Below, in pieces: positions 1 through 9,004 of a DNA stretch of 64,000 bases (its first letter is position 1; each line of letters opens with the position of its first letter). Both the position numbers and the translations under genes were made by a program. The stretch covers positions 1,116,001 to 1,180,000 of the forward strand of contig NZ_BMHP01000001.1 of the NCBI RefSeq assembly GCF_014641075.1, read 5' to 3'. The notes under the pieces are model-generated. The model saw nothing but the letters and a program-made list of their open reading frames with translations. It was not told the origin of the DNA and searched no databases. This stretch comes from Paenibacillus nasutitermitis (GTDB lineage Bacteria > Bacillota > Bacilli > Paenibacillales > Paenibacillaceae).

Positions 1-500
1 GCCGTCCAATCGCCGGGCGGCATTGATACGCGGATATAACGCATCTTGCCGAATTCACCGCTTTGCTTCCATTCGTCGACGACGCGCTTGGCATGCTCCA
101 TCGCGGGGTCGGAGCGTTTGTGATACCCGACCATATGCAGGGAGCCCAATTCCTGCCCCAACTTGACCAGTTCTTCTCCGGCCGCGACGGATAAGGTGAC
201 CGGTTTTTCCGTCAATACCGGAACGCCGGCGCGCAGAATATCCGGGACTAGAATACTGTGGCGCGTATAAGGCTGCGAAGCGACCACGGCATCAACCAGG
301 CCGCTTGCCAGCAGTTCCTCATGATTGCTGAACACATGGGGAATGCCATAACGGGTAGAGATGGATTGCGCAAGTACCGGACGCGGTTCGGCAAGAGCAA
401 CGATCTCACATTCCTCCGGCAGATTGATATAGTTGGTCATATGTGCGAGCTGACCCATGAAACCGCTTCCGATAAAACCAAGTTTGATTTTTTTGCTCAT
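1..500 (-). CDS. Gfo/Idh/MocA-family NAD(P)-dependent oxidoreductase (C-terminus outside window)
   Basis: The protein starts at the ATG at 500-498 and runs off the left edge after 166 codons, so only the N-terminal Rossmann domain is visible. It opens with KIKLGFIGSGFMG, a GxGxxG dinucleotide site, and later has LTEKPVTLSV, the EKP signature of the Gfo/Idh/MocA family. Members usually oxidise or reduce a sugar, inositol or related polyol using NAD(P). The substrate cannot be told from this half. The gene lies 18 bp downstream of the FG-GAP gene on the same strand, so the two are probably co-transcribed and controlled by the divergent AraC regulator at 1774. An AAAGAAATG-like purine stretch precedes the start. 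Confidence 0.85.
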   Translation of the reverse strand, partial: MSKKIKLGFIGSGFMGQLAHMTNYINLPEECEIVALAEPRPVLAQSISTRYGIPHVFSNHEELLASGLVDAVVASQPYTRHSILVPDILRAGVPVLTEKPVTLSVAAGEELVKLGQELGSLHMVGYHKRSDPAMEHAKRVVDEWKQSGEFGKMRYIRVSMPPGDWT

Positions 501-518
501 TTCTTTTCCACTCCTTCG

Positions 519-1634
519 TTATGAACCGAGATTTTCAAACAGATAAAGCCCGTCCTTGCCTGGGGCTACGAGATCGGGTCGTCCGTTGCCGATCAAATCC
601 TCGATCCAGAAATAAATGCCGCAGCCGGTCGCTTCGCCGGCAGGTCCGTAGTCGATCACATGCTTCTCGAACTTGCCGCCGTTAATCTTGAAATAATAAA
701 TGCCTACGGGATCAAATGCGCCCGGATCGCCGTCGTTATGGGCGCGGTAGCGTTTGCCGGTAACCAGCTCAATCTCCCCGTCGAGATCGATGTCCACGAG
801 ATACAGGTCATGATACTGCGAGCAGGTAGGATCGATTTCATGCTTCAGCCAGCTTCGATTGCCTGTCGAATCGACGATTTGCTCATACCAGTCGAGACCG
901 TAATCATGCGCCTGGCCGACAATCAGATCATTCAGTCCGTTTCCTGTAACATCGTGGGCGATGATGGGAACGCTTGCAGTGCCCAGCGAAAATTCGGGAT
1001 GAAAGACCCAAGGCGTCTGGAGCGGATTCTCCGGCTGCTCCAGCCAACCTCCGTTTAAGAGAATGTCCGTACGGCCATTTCCATTGATATCGCCGAAGCC
1101 CAGCCCGTGGCCGCTCGGCTGCTCGCCGATCACATATTTCTCGAATTTGCCTGTCCCGCGGCCGTTCTCATCCACAATCAGCTTGTAGAAAAGCTGCGGA
1201 CCGCCTGGCGTATTGGGGAAAATCTCGGGAACGCCACAGCCGTCAATATCAAAATATCGAATGGTTTCAATGCTGCCGATATGCTCGATATCAAAGGTCT
1301 GCCATTCTCCTCCGGCAGCGCCGGGATTTTGCCGCCAGCGCAGCGTCTCGCCCCACCAGGCGCCCGTTATAATATCCAGATATCCGTCGCCGTCCACATC
1401 CATGGGATAGTCGGAAAAATCATCATGATATTCGTGGATAGCCAGAATATCGCATATTTTATGTTTTTTTGTGAAATCAGGTCCTTCATACCAGTATTCA
1501 CCGCTGACAATATCGAGCTGTCCGTCGTTGTTGACATCGAATACGGCACAGGCTTCGAATGGTGCAGCATCTATCAATCGCTTCTTCCACTTCACAGACA
1601 CTGGTGTGTCACCTCCATGTTGGGATACGTCCAT
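519..1634 (-). CDS. FG-GAP/VCBS repeat beta-propeller protein
   Basis: A 371-residue protein built almost wholly of repeated Asp/Asn-rich loops such as DVNNDGQLDIVSG, DVDGDGYLDIITG, DINGNGRTDILLNG and DIDLDGEIELVTG, spaced about 45-55 residues apart. These are the calcium-binding loops of FG-GAP/VCBS seven-bladed propellers. Such domains usually sit in secreted or surface proteins that bind or process polysaccharides, but here there is no signal peptide or membrane segment, so a cytoplasmic location is predicted. The neighbouring Gfo/Idh gene and the AraC regulator suggest a role in handling a carbohydrate. Enzymatic activity cannot be inferred. The ATG at 1634 was kept because the first propeller loop begins about 30 residues later. 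Confidence 0.8.
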   Translation of the reverse strand: MDVSQHGGDTPVSVKWKKRLIDAAPFEACAVFDVNNDGQLDIVSGEYWYEGPDFTKKHKICDILAIHEYHDDFSDYPMDVDGDGYLDIITGAWWGETLRWRQNPGAAGGEWQTFDIEHIGSIETIRYFDIDGCGVPEIFPNTPGGPQLFYKLIVDENGRGTGKFEKYVIGEQPSGHGLGFGDINGNGRTDILLNGGWLEQPENPLQTPWVFHPEFSLGTASVPIIAHDVTGNGLNDLIVGQAHDYGLDWYEQIVDSTGNRSWLKHEIDPTCSQYHDLYLVDIDLDGEIELVTGKRYRAHNDGDPGAFDPVGIYYFKINGGKFEKHVIDYGPAGEATGCGIYFWIEDLIGNGRPDLVAPGKDGLYLFENLGS

Positions 1635-1773
1635 TTTATAGCAAGATCAACTCTTCTATAAGAGTCAAGAAGGACATTATATTACGTTATCCGGACATAA
1701 AGCATTGATTAAAGTCTGTTATCTGTTATTCTGATCATAAATCATCCATTAAGGGTTATGGAGAGTGAATATC

Positions 1774-2571
1774 ATGCAGGTAACGTTCGACCAAATCGGG
1801 ATTGAAGCGAATTTTATGGGATATGTTGCGCCCAAGCCCGGCTGGTATATTGCACCGCATTCCCACCAGCAGTATGAGCTGCATTTCATCACAAAAGGCA
1901 AAGGCATTAATTGGCTCGAAAAGGACCAGTTCGATCTGGTGCCGCAGATGGTGTACATGGCTCCGCCAGGGGAGATTCATGAACAGCAGTCGGATATGGT
2001 GGACCCTATGGAAATCTTCTTTCTGCCCTTTTCCCTGACCGGCCTTCGCCAGGATTTGCCGCATATTCACGGCGCCTATCCGTTGATTCAGAAGGAGCTG
2101 CAAACGATTCTGCATCTGCAGCAAAATGTTGGCGGCCATCAAATATTTCGGGTGCAAATGAGAATTATTGAGCTGATCTGGACCATTATTTCGCCGCTCG
2201 TCGAGCTCAAGGATCATGCGGCAGGCAAGATCGTCGATGCGGAATTCGTCGTTCCCTTGCAAATTGTGGAGCAAGCCCTGCTCTACATCCAGGATCATAA
2301 GCTGGAGAATCCGACTCTGGAGCAGGTCGCAAGGCATTGCCATATCAGCCCGCGCCATCTGTCCCGGGTTTTTGCCGAGATGATGCATATGACCGTCCAT
2401 ACGTTTATTCAACAGGAGCGCTTCCTGTGGGCCTGCAGGGAGCTTGAGCAAACGGAGAGCACAATCGACGAAATCAGCGAAGCGCTGCATCTGGGTTCGA
2501 AGCAGTATTTCTGCCATTGGTTCAAGCGGTATTCCTCGAAGAGCCCGTCTGTATACCGGAGGGAAAGCTAG
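1774..2571 (+). CDS. AraC-family transcriptional regulator
   Basis: The C-terminal ~100 residues hold two helix-turn-helix units typical of AraC/XylS (LEQVARHCHISPRHLSRVFAE and, later, a GSKQYFCHWFKRY segment). The N-terminal part has a cupin-like HSHQQYELHFI stretch, as in AraC proteins that sense a sugar. The ATG at 1774 is preferred over an in-frame GTG at 1765 because GGAGAG at 1760-1765 is well spaced for 1774. The gene is divergent from the FG-GAP/oxidoreductase pair, with about 140 bp between them, so it probably controls that pair. The ligand is unknown. Confidence 0.88.
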   Translation: MQVTFDQIGIEANFMGYVAPKPGWYIAPHSHQQYELHFITKGKGINWLEKDQFDLVPQMVYMAPPGEIHEQQSDMVDPMEIFFLPFSLTGLRQDLPHIHGAYPLIQKELQTILHLQQNVGGHQIFRVQMRIIELIWTIISPLVELKDHAAGKIVDAEFVVPLQIVEQALLYIQDHKLENPTLEQVARHCHISPRHLSRVFAEMMHMTVHTFIQQERFLWACRELEQTESTIDEISEALHLGSKQYFCHWFKRYSSKSPSVYRRES

Positions 2572-2631
2572 CCGGGGACATTCCAAGCTTACTGGTGCCG
2601 GCATCCGGGCAAAGGAAGTTGCTTCGATGGG

Positions 2632-3279
2632 TCAGATTGCTTTCATGGAGGGCGGCGACTTGTGGACCGTTCGGATGGATTGCTGGGAAATCATCAGCAA
2701 ATACGCAGCGTCCAGGATGAAGATCAGCACATACAGGATCGGCAATAAAAAAGAATGCGGAAAAAGCAAATAGCTGAAGAGGGAGGCGCATAAGGTGCCT
2801 GCCAATTTGAAGAAAGCGATCGACCGGGATTGGCCCTGCATCCCTTTTTTCAGCAGCATTTGTATGAATAGGATGGACATCAGCAGGTTAATGCCAAAAG
2901 CCGAATAAATTCCCCATTTATCCTGAAATTCGACCGCAATTCCAATATGAAGCAGCAAAGCGATGACAAGCAGTGAAAAGACGGAAGCAATTAGCACAGG
3001 CTGCGGATATAATTTTTTTGAATAGAAGAAATATTGCAGCAGGATGATGCAGTCCAATAGAAACCATACCAGCGTCACGACTTGCTGAAGCGGGTGGAAC
3101 GGCAGCAGAAACGTAAACAGAAACTCCCAGGTGATATTAGCGCAGATGGAGGGGAGGGGCATTCCGCAGGTTTGATCCTTCAATCCTTTGTAAATGACAA
3201 GAATATAAACGATCGTCCAAAACAGAGCTGTTCCAAACATCAACAGATATTCAACTTTCAGTGGCAGCAGGTGCTCCAT
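2632..3279 (-). CDS. Seven-helix integral membrane protein resembling PaxB/Pyr4-type terpene cyclases
   Basis: A 215-residue, very hydrophobic protein with about seven membrane segments. Segment 2 carries ANITWEF (Glu52), segment 3 carries VWFLLDCI (Asp76), and the last segment carries FILDAAYLL (Asp190). This spacing and length (~215-240 residues), with an N..WEF motif in the second helix and an acidic residue in the last, resemble the PaxB/AtmB/Pyr4 family of membrane terpene cyclases, where a helix-2 Glu and a late Asp are catalytic in Pyr4. That family is best known from fungal meroterpenoid clusters. No prenyltransferase or other terpenoid gene is visible here, so the substrate and even enzymatic activity are inference. 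It is convergent with the AraC gene and divergent from the sigma-factor side. An unassigned bacterial membrane protein is the alternative. Confidence 0.6.
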   Translation of the reverse strand: MEHLLPLKVEYLLMFGTALFWTIVYILVIYKGLKDQTCGMPLPSICANITWEFLFTFLLPFHPLQQVVTLVWFLLDCIILLQYFFYSKKLYPQPVLIASVFSLLVIALLLHIGIAVEFQDKWGIYSAFGINLLMSILFIQMLLKKGMQGQSRSIAFFKLAGTLCASLFSYLLFPHSFLLPILYVLIFILDAAYLLMISQQSIRTVHKSPPSMKAI

Positions 3280-3307
3280 GTCGGGGTTCTCGCATCCTTT
3301 CTTAAAT

Positions 3308-3466
3308 ATGATTGTCGGACAAGGTTTGAATATCGGCTTGTCTATCTATATGAATCAGGCAATTTTTGTAGACCGTAAGGCCGACAAGCCAAGTGTCGAT
3401 AGCTTTACCGAGCTGCTCATGGCTTCCAATGCCAATCTGGAGGAATGGGAAGAGATTGATTATTGA
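3308..3466 (+). CDS. Possible small protein (52 aa), unrecognised
   Basis: An open frame of 52 codons from ATG 3308, ending in an acidic tail (LEEWEEIDY), followed 28 bp later by a clear intrinsic terminator at 3494. I do not recognise it. No convincing ribosome site precedes this ATG or the in-frame ATG 13 codons later, so it may be non-coding. The terminator directly behind it is the main argument for a transcript here. Confidence 0.3.
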   Translation: MIVGQGLNIGLSIYMNQAIFVDRKADKPSVDSFTELLMASNANLEEWEEIDY

Positions 3467-3493
3467 TTCTTTCATCCGCGGGCGCTCACATAT

Positions 3494-3517
3494 ACCTGCT
3501 GATGGCAGGTTTTTTTT
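3494..3517 (+). terminator. Intrinsic terminator
   Basis: ACCTGC-TGATG-GCAGGT followed by eight T residues. It ends whatever transcript covers the small ORF at 3308-3466 and isolates the sigma-factor operon that starts about 80 bp later. Confidence 0.75.
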
Positions 3518-3593
3518 ATTGCGCAATTCCCATTCCCCCGTAGAGGGAACCAATTCTTTTCCTGCGCTGTCTAATCCATGAGAGGTGAAGCAG

Positions 3594-4142
3594 GTGGAAC
3601 AATCCGACTGGAATTACATGGCTCATATCGAGCGCATGGAAACATCCCATCTTCGAGATTTGATGAATACATATGGGCAGGATGTGTGGAACTTGGCATA
3701 TTTGCTCACCAGCAAATATGACCTGGCTGACGATATTGCGCAGGATGTTTTTTTGAAGGCCTACTCCAATATTGCTTCCTTCCGCGGAGGATCGTCCATG
3801 AAGACCTGGCTTCTGGCAATTACCCGCAATACTTCGATTAACTATTTGAGAACGGCTTTCCTGCGCAGGGTTACTCTGATGGATCGGGTGCAACCCAAGG
3901 GAACCAGTCCGTCCGCGGAACAGGAAGCGATTGATAGAACTCTTGCATCCGCTATTTGGCAGGATGTATTGAAGCTTCCGGTCAAGCAGCGTGAGATTCT
4001 GATTCTTCACGGCAAATATGGGATGACAACGAATGAAATTGCTGCGATGCTCCAGCTCTCGGAAGGCACGGTCAAGTCCCGTTTGTCACGGGCCAGAAGC
4101 CGGATGTCTCTTTACAGAAAGGAGAGTGGAAGCTATGAATAG
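3594..4142 (+). CDS. ECF-type RNA polymerase sigma factor
   Basis: A 182-residue sigma-70-family protein with only regions 2 and 4. Region 2 has YDLADDIAQDVFLKAY and MKTWLLAITRNTSINYLR; region 4 has LPVKQREILILHGKYG and a SEGTVKSRLSRARSR recognition helix. It directs RNA polymerase to a stress or envelope regulon that cannot be named here. The start is a GTG at 3594, chosen because GAGG at 3582-3585 is 8 nt upstream; a GTG at 3585 is in frame. Its stop overlaps the next gene by 8 nt, the usual arrangement of an ECF sigma factor with its anti-sigma partner. Confidence 0.9.
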   Translation: MEQSDWNYMAHIERMETSHLRDLMNTYGQDVWNLAYLLTSKYDLADDIAQDVFLKAYSNIASFRGGSSMKTWLLAITRNTSINYLRTAFLRRVTLMDRVQPKGTSPSAEQEAIDRTLASAIWQDVLKLPVKQREILILHGKYGMTTNEIAAMLQLSEGTVKSRLSRARSRMSLYRKESGSYE

Positions 4143-5235
4143 GAAGACGGAGGAATTATACAGACAATTGCAGGAGGACCCTTTCCGCAAGCGGACGTTC
4201 ACAGCAGCCAAGATGGATGAGATTCTGAGGCTGGCCCGGGAGCAGGAGATTGCAAGCAAGCGAGGCAAACCTTCGAGGAAACTGTGGGTGATATCGGCAG
4301 CCTCGATAGCGTTCGTCATTCTCGTCATTCTGTTTGTTCAGCATCCCTGGAGGGATAAGGATGTCGGGGATGGAGGAGAGATAACAGCGAAACCACCGGT
4401 TACAACTCCGGAGCCTGTGAAGCCGGATATTTCAGTTGAGCTTAGCCGTGAGACAGGTGAGCTCAGGGACCAGCTGCCTTTTGATACGGAGAAAATCGAA
4501 TCCATCAGCTTGCTTCCAGGCAGTAGCGGACAGGAGATAACCGTTCCTGCAGACCGCGTGTATGTGTTTCCCCAAAACCTGTACAATGAGAATCTTTCAT
4601 TGGCCAAAGCGGATGTGCAGGTGTCCGGGGATCAGGATGTGTTGATCCGCATTCACATGGCGGACGCTGTTTATGCCATTCCATACGACGTGGACAGCAA
4701 TACCTATAAGCTTGGAAACGCGAGATTTTATGCGGATGATCAGGTTATGCTTCTCATGCATGGCTTGTTCCGGCCGGAATCGGCTCTTGCGCTGGTTGAC
4801 CGGATTATGGCGCAAGCAAGCAAGGAAATGAATGAAAATGATACGAATATTGATGAAAGCTTCCTCTATGAGCGGGAACGTTTCGATATCGCAGGTAAAG
4901 ATTATAACGCCTGGGCAGACATAACAGCCAATGATGACAGCTACAGCTACTCCATACCCTATTACGACTTTGTTGCGGAAAAAATGGGCTCCGTGAGAGA
5001 ATTCACAGATAAGGGGCTTATCGTTTTGCAGGGCAATCTCGTTTTTCTGAAGGATACAGTTGGTACGACTGACGGTATCAAGGTAGGAATGACGAAGGAC
5101 CAGGTAATGACCATCCTTGGGAAACCCAATCTGAAGTTGAATACCCGCTGGAGCTACAAACTCGGAGATTATTTGAAGTTTCATCTCTATCTCGAGAACG
5201 ATCAAGTGGTCTTCATGTCATTAACGATGCCATAA
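4135..5235 (+). CDS. Membrane anti-sigma-like protein with extracellular domain
   Basis: A 366-residue protein: a ~50-residue charged cytoplasmic N-terminus, one membrane helix (LWVISAASIAFVILVILFV, about residues 52-72) and a large extracytoplasmic part. The C-terminal 60 residues (GIKVGMTKDQVMTILGKPN) look like the SmpA/OmlA-type fold. The topology and the 8-nt overlap with the sigma gene indicate an anti-sigma factor that holds the sigma factor until a surface signal arrives. The start ATG at 4135 has GGAGAG just upstream, inside the sigma gene. No zinc-binding HxxxCxxC motif is seen, so it is not a classical ZAS anti-sigma factor. Confidence 0.75.
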   Translation: MNRKTEELYRQLQEDPFRKRTFTAAKMDEILRLAREQEIASKRGKPSRKLWVISAASIAFVILVILFVQHPWRDKDVGDGGEITAKPPVTTPEPVKPDISVELSRETGELRDQLPFDTEKIESISLLPGSSGQEITVPADRVYVFPQNLYNENLSLAKADVQVSGDQDVLIRIHMADAVYAIPYDVDSNTYKLGNARFYADDQVMLLMHGLFRPESALALVDRIMAQASKEMNENDTNIDESFLYERERFDIAGKDYNAWADITANDDSYSYSIPYYDFVAEKMGSVREFTDKGLIVLQGNLVFLKDTVGTTDGIKVGMTKDQVMTILGKPNLKLNTRWSYKLGDYLKFHLYLENDQVVFMSLTMP

Positions 5236-5243
5236 AGAGGCGC

Positions 5244-5271
5244 CCTCCGGAATTTTTCCGGAGGTTTTTTT
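5244..5271 (+). terminator. Intrinsic terminator of the sigma/anti-sigma operon
   Basis: CCTCCGGAA-TTT-TTCCGGAGG followed by seven T residues, directly after the anti-sigma-like gene. Confidence 0.9.
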
Positions 5272-5499
5272 GACTTGCAGCGAAGGGGGATCACTTCTTC
5301 ATTCTCAGCCAATGGATACAAATAGTGGCGGTGGTGTCCGTAAGAAGTGGAAGCTGTTCAGTATGACGTTAAATCATTGAAGTCCATTTCCACTGTAATT
5401 CTATTGTGCTATAGTTCTCTTGTTGTATGTAATCGGTTACATTTGCTGTTCACCGACACCTTTTTTTGATAAACGACCTTTCACGAATGGAGATTTACA

Positions 5500-7287
5500 A
5501 TGAAATCATCTTCCCTTTTGTTCATCAGCAACATGAAGCTTAAGCACAAGCTGATTTATTCGTTTGCCCTACTTATTTTTCTCTCTGCGTTCAGTATCGG
5601 AACCGTATCCTATTATCTGCTCAAACGGTCCATTGTGAGCGAGCTTGGCCAATCCATCCAGGAGACGCTGCAGCAGACGATGCAGAATATCGACTACAAA
5701 CTGAGGGATATCGATGAGATCTATGTGAAAATGATTATGAACCAGAAGCTTCAGCAGCTGATGGAGCAGCCGCTTAGGCCCGGGCAGGCGGATGACGCGT
5801 ACAAATCCTTCTATGAGGAAATTTACCCCGATGTGTTCGGCGGCCGTTCGGAGCAGCTGCAATCTGTCGCCATCTACGGTGAGAATGGCCTGAACCTGAC
5901 CTATAATCTGGGAGAGAATGCGATGAACAGGCCCATTCAAGAGGTAAGGGGTACTCCACTTTACAAAAAAGCGTCTGAGGGCCGCGGAAAACCGCTGTGG
6001 TCGTTTGAGAATCAGGATTTAATTCCCGGTGCGGGCGGTCGCTCAAATACCATCGTCAATGTGCGCAAAGCGCTGGGGTTGTTGACCTTCAAGGATTGGG
6101 GCCTCGTCATCATCAGCGTGCGGGAGAGTTATATCTATGAAAGCTACAAGGACACGCTGAAGAAATTTCATTCGACCACCTTTATGGTGGATGAGCAGGG
6201 TGTGATTATGTCGCATCCCAATAAGAACCGGTTGTCTTCCCTGGCGGATCCGGCCGTGCAGACGGAGCTGGGTAGAGGACTGAATGACAGCTCCCTGATC
6301 AAGCTCGAAGGAATAAATTATTCACTCCATTATGTAACTTCGGATCATACCGGGTGGAAGCTGGTTACCCTCGTGCCCCAATCCGAGATGAATCAAAACC
6401 TAGATCTGGCCAAAAATACGATTTTACTTATTATCGGCTTGACGGTGCTGCTGGTTTTTATTCTCTCGGTTGTGATCTCCACGGGTATTACCCAACCCAT
6501 CGTGAAGCTCCTGCGGCATATCCGCAAAATCAAAGGCGGGGATATGGACACCAAGCTCAATCTGGGCACGCAGGAGGAGTTCGGGGAACTGGCGGAAAGC
6601 TTCAATGAGATGACCGGAGAGCTGAAGGAGCTTATTACACGGGCGCGAGAGGATGAGCGGCGCATCCGCGGGGCGGAGCTTAGAGCGCTGCAGTCGCAGA
6701 TCAACCCGCATATGCTCTACAACTCGCTGGACACGATTTATTGGATGACGATGACCAAGGATTATGAAGAAATCGCCGAGATGACCACTTCACTTGCCCA
6801 ATTCTTCCGTCTGGTTCTGAATAACGGAAACGAACGGACAAGTATCGCCAAGGAAGTGGAGACGATTGAACAGTATCTGCGGATTCAAATCCTGCAGTTC
6901 AAGGATAAAATCCGGTACGAGATCCTCATTGAGAAGGAGCTGCTGGAGATGTCCTGCATCAAGCTGATTTTGCAGCCGTTGGTGGAAAACGCGATTCTTC
7001 ACGGGATCAAGCCTCTGCGCAGCGGACAAGGCCATATCAGCATCACGGGGCAAAGGCAGGGCGGCGACATTCTTCTTGAGGTGGCGGACAACGGGGTCGG
7101 GATGGATGCCGCCCGAAAAAAATCGCTGCTGGAACCTCCGGTTCAAGGAACGGGAGGTTATGGCGCCTATAACGTACATGAGCGGATTATGATGGCCTAC
7201 GGGCCGGGATACGGCATTGAATATGAAAGCGAACCCGGGTTAGGAACAAGGGTACGCCTTCTTATACCAGGAGGGGAATATGTATAA
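5500..7287 (+). CDS. YesM-type sensor histidine kinase
   Basis: A 595-residue membrane kinase. Order of parts: membrane helix 1 (about residues 16-40), a ~260-residue extracellular sensor, helix 2 (about 305-328), a HAMP linker, the phosphoacceptor segment QSQINPHMLYNSLD with His404, and a C-terminal ATPase domain (LQPLVENAILHGI; later DNGVGMD and GGYGAYNVHERI). This layout is that of the YesM/LytS branch, which senses sugars or their binding proteins. It overlaps the response regulator by 8 nt and heads a locus of sugar importer and catabolic genes. An upstream region of ~230 bp probably holds the promoter. Confidence 0.92.
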   Translation: MKSSSLLFISNMKLKHKLIYSFALLIFLSAFSIGTVSYYLLKRSIVSELGQSIQETLQQTMQNIDYKLRDIDEIYVKMIMNQKLQQLMEQPLRPGQADDAYKSFYEEIYPDVFGGRSEQLQSVAIYGENGLNLTYNLGENAMNRPIQEVRGTPLYKKASEGRGKPLWSFENQDLIPGAGGRSNTIVNVRKALGLLTFKDWGLVIISVRESYIYESYKDTLKKFHSTTFMVDEQGVIMSHPNKNRLSSLADPAVQTELGRGLNDSSLIKLEGINYSLHYVTSDHTGWKLVTLVPQSEMNQNLDLAKNTILLIIGLTVLLVFILSVVISTGITQPIVKLLRHIRKIKGGDMDTKLNLGTQEEFGELAESFNEMTGELKELITRAREDERRIRGAELRALQSQINPHMLYNSLDTIYWMTMTKDYEEIAEMTTSLAQFFRLVLNNGNERTSIAKEVETIEQYLRIQILQFKDKIRYEILIEKELLEMSCIKLILQPLVENAILHGIKPLRSGQGHISITGQRQGGDILLEVADNGVGMDAARKKSLLEPPVQGTGGYGAYNVHERIMMAYGPGYGIEYESEPGLGTRVRLLIPGGEYV

Positions 7288-8893
7288 ATTAATTGTTGTC
7301 GACGATTCCGAGCGGGTCAGGAAAGGGCTGAAGGCCAGCGTGGATTGGAGCGAGCATCAGATTGAAATCGCCGGCGAAGCGGAGGACGGGGAAGCGGCGC
7401 TTGCATTGATCGACCGGGTGAGACCCGATCTGATATTGACAGACGTTGTGATGCCCCATATGACGGGGCTGGAATTAATCGATAGAGCGCTTGCGATCGT
7501 GCCGCTTGCCAAGGTTATCCTGCTGAGCGGTTACGATCAATTCGATTATGTGCAGTCCGCAATCCGCAGCGGGGCGTTTGATTATTTGCTTAAGCCGACG
7601 AAGGTGGATGAGCTGCTCGCTGTATTGAATAAAGCCAAACAAAGCGTGGAGCGGCAGCGGGGGCAGCTAAACGGGGTAGTGGAATTAAAGCAGCAGCTTC
7701 ATGAGAGCATCCCGATGCTGAAGGAGCGTTATTTGGGTCAACTGCTGGAAGGGCGGATGCCGCTCTCCGAAATCCGCGGGAAATACGGGTATTTGCAGCT
7801 TTCGATCGGGGGGAACGGCTGTATTTGTCTTATTCTTGAGCTGGACGAGGTAGAGGCTCTGACACCGTTTGAGCGGCACGACGACCGCCAGCTTGTTCTA
7901 TTTGCCTGCAAAAATATTGCCCTGGAGCTGTTCAAGGACAAATTTCAGGCCGAAATGATAGAGATTGCCGATGGACAGATGGTGATGATTGTCAGCGGAA
8001 GCGGCTTGCAGGACATGAAACATGATCAGGAGCGTCTGTATGCCTTGCTTGGGAAGGTGAAAGCGTATATATGGAATTATTATAAACTGCGCGTTTCGTT
8101 CGGAATCGGCAATTTGTACGAGTCGGCGGATCAAATTACGCAGTCCTACGAGGAAGCGGTGCAGGCGATAAAATACAGACTGTATGCCAAAGATGAGGGT
8201 TTCATATTCTACCGGGATATCAGCGGAGCCCGTATGCAGGAAGCGGCGGAATACCCTTTTGAGCTGGAAAAAAAGCTCTGTCTGGCGCTGAAGGCGGGAG
8301 ACAAGGAAGCGGCTTCAGCTTGCGCCACAGAATTTATGCAGGCCATTGTAAGCGGATCGCCCCCTGGCCCTGAGCAGCTGCGCAATATGTGCTGCCAGCT
8401 TGTGTATACGATGCTGCGTATGCTGGTGGAATGGAATATCTCCGATGGGCGGGTGATGGATTTCGCCGCTTTAGATGGTCAGATGCGCAAATGGACAACG
8501 ACAGGGCAGGCCGAGAGATGGCTGGTTCATTATGTGGAGGAGCTCTCCGACATGGTTTCGCTTCGGATGCAGCAGCGAGGCGCCTCGATTGTGCAGAAGG
8601 CAATCGCCTATATGGAGCAGCATTATGCCAGGGATTTATCCCTGCAGGAAGTGGCGGAGGCCGTCCATTTGACGCCGAATTATCTTGCAAATGTGTTCAA
8701 GCTGCGCACGGGGGAGACTGTGCTAAATGTATTGTCGGGCATCCGTATGGAAATAGCGAAGCAGCTGCTCAGGCAAACGGATATGAAAATTTATGAGATT
8801 GCCCGTGAAGCGGGGTTCACAGATCCCAAATATTTCGGTCAGGTTTTCAAAAAAATCGTCGGCGTCACGCCGCTGGATTACAAAAGGCAGTAG
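7280..8893 (+). CDS. YesN-type response regulator with AraC DNA-binding domain
   Basis: A 537-residue two-domain regulator. The receiver domain (residues 1-120) has the acidic pair DD near the start, phosphoacceptor Asp55 in LILTDVVMP, and the conserved Lys in LLKPTKVDE. A ~300-residue linker follows, then an AraC helix-turn-helix domain from about residue 435 (LSLQEVAEAVHLTPNYLANVFK and GFTDPKYFGQVFKKIVG). It is the cognate partner of the kinase it overlaps and most likely activates the importer operon starting at 9005. Confidence 0.93.
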   Translation: MYKLIVVDDSERVRKGLKASVDWSEHQIEIAGEAEDGEAALALIDRVRPDLILTDVVMPHMTGLELIDRALAIVPLAKVILLSGYDQFDYVQSAIRSGAFDYLLKPTKVDELLAVLNKAKQSVERQRGQLNGVVELKQQLHESIPMLKERYLGQLLEGRMPLSEIRGKYGYLQLSIGGNGCICLILELDEVEALTPFERHDDRQLVLFACKNIALELFKDKFQAEMIEIADGQMVMIVSGSGLQDMKHDQERLYALLGKVKAYIWNYYKLRVSFGIGNLYESADQITQSYEEAVQAIKYRLYAKDEGFIFYRDISGARMQEAAEYPFELEKKLCLALKAGDKEAASACATEFMQAIVSGSPPGPEQLRNMCCQLVYTMLRMLVEWNISDGRVMDFAALDGQMRKWTTTGQAERWLVHYVEELSDMVSLRMQQRGASIVQKAIAYMEQHYARDLSLQEVAEAVHLTPNYLANVFKLRTGETVLNVLSGIRMEIAKQLLRQTDMKIYEIAREAGFTDPKYFGQVFKKIVGVTPLDYKRQ

Positions 8894-9004
8894 GCCGCGC
8901 GCTTCAATACCATAGAATCGCAAACCGATCATAGGAATTTCACCTGTCCCGTCCTTGCCCGATTCCGGATAATTAGCCTTACGGGAAAGCAAGGGGGTGA
9001 AAAA

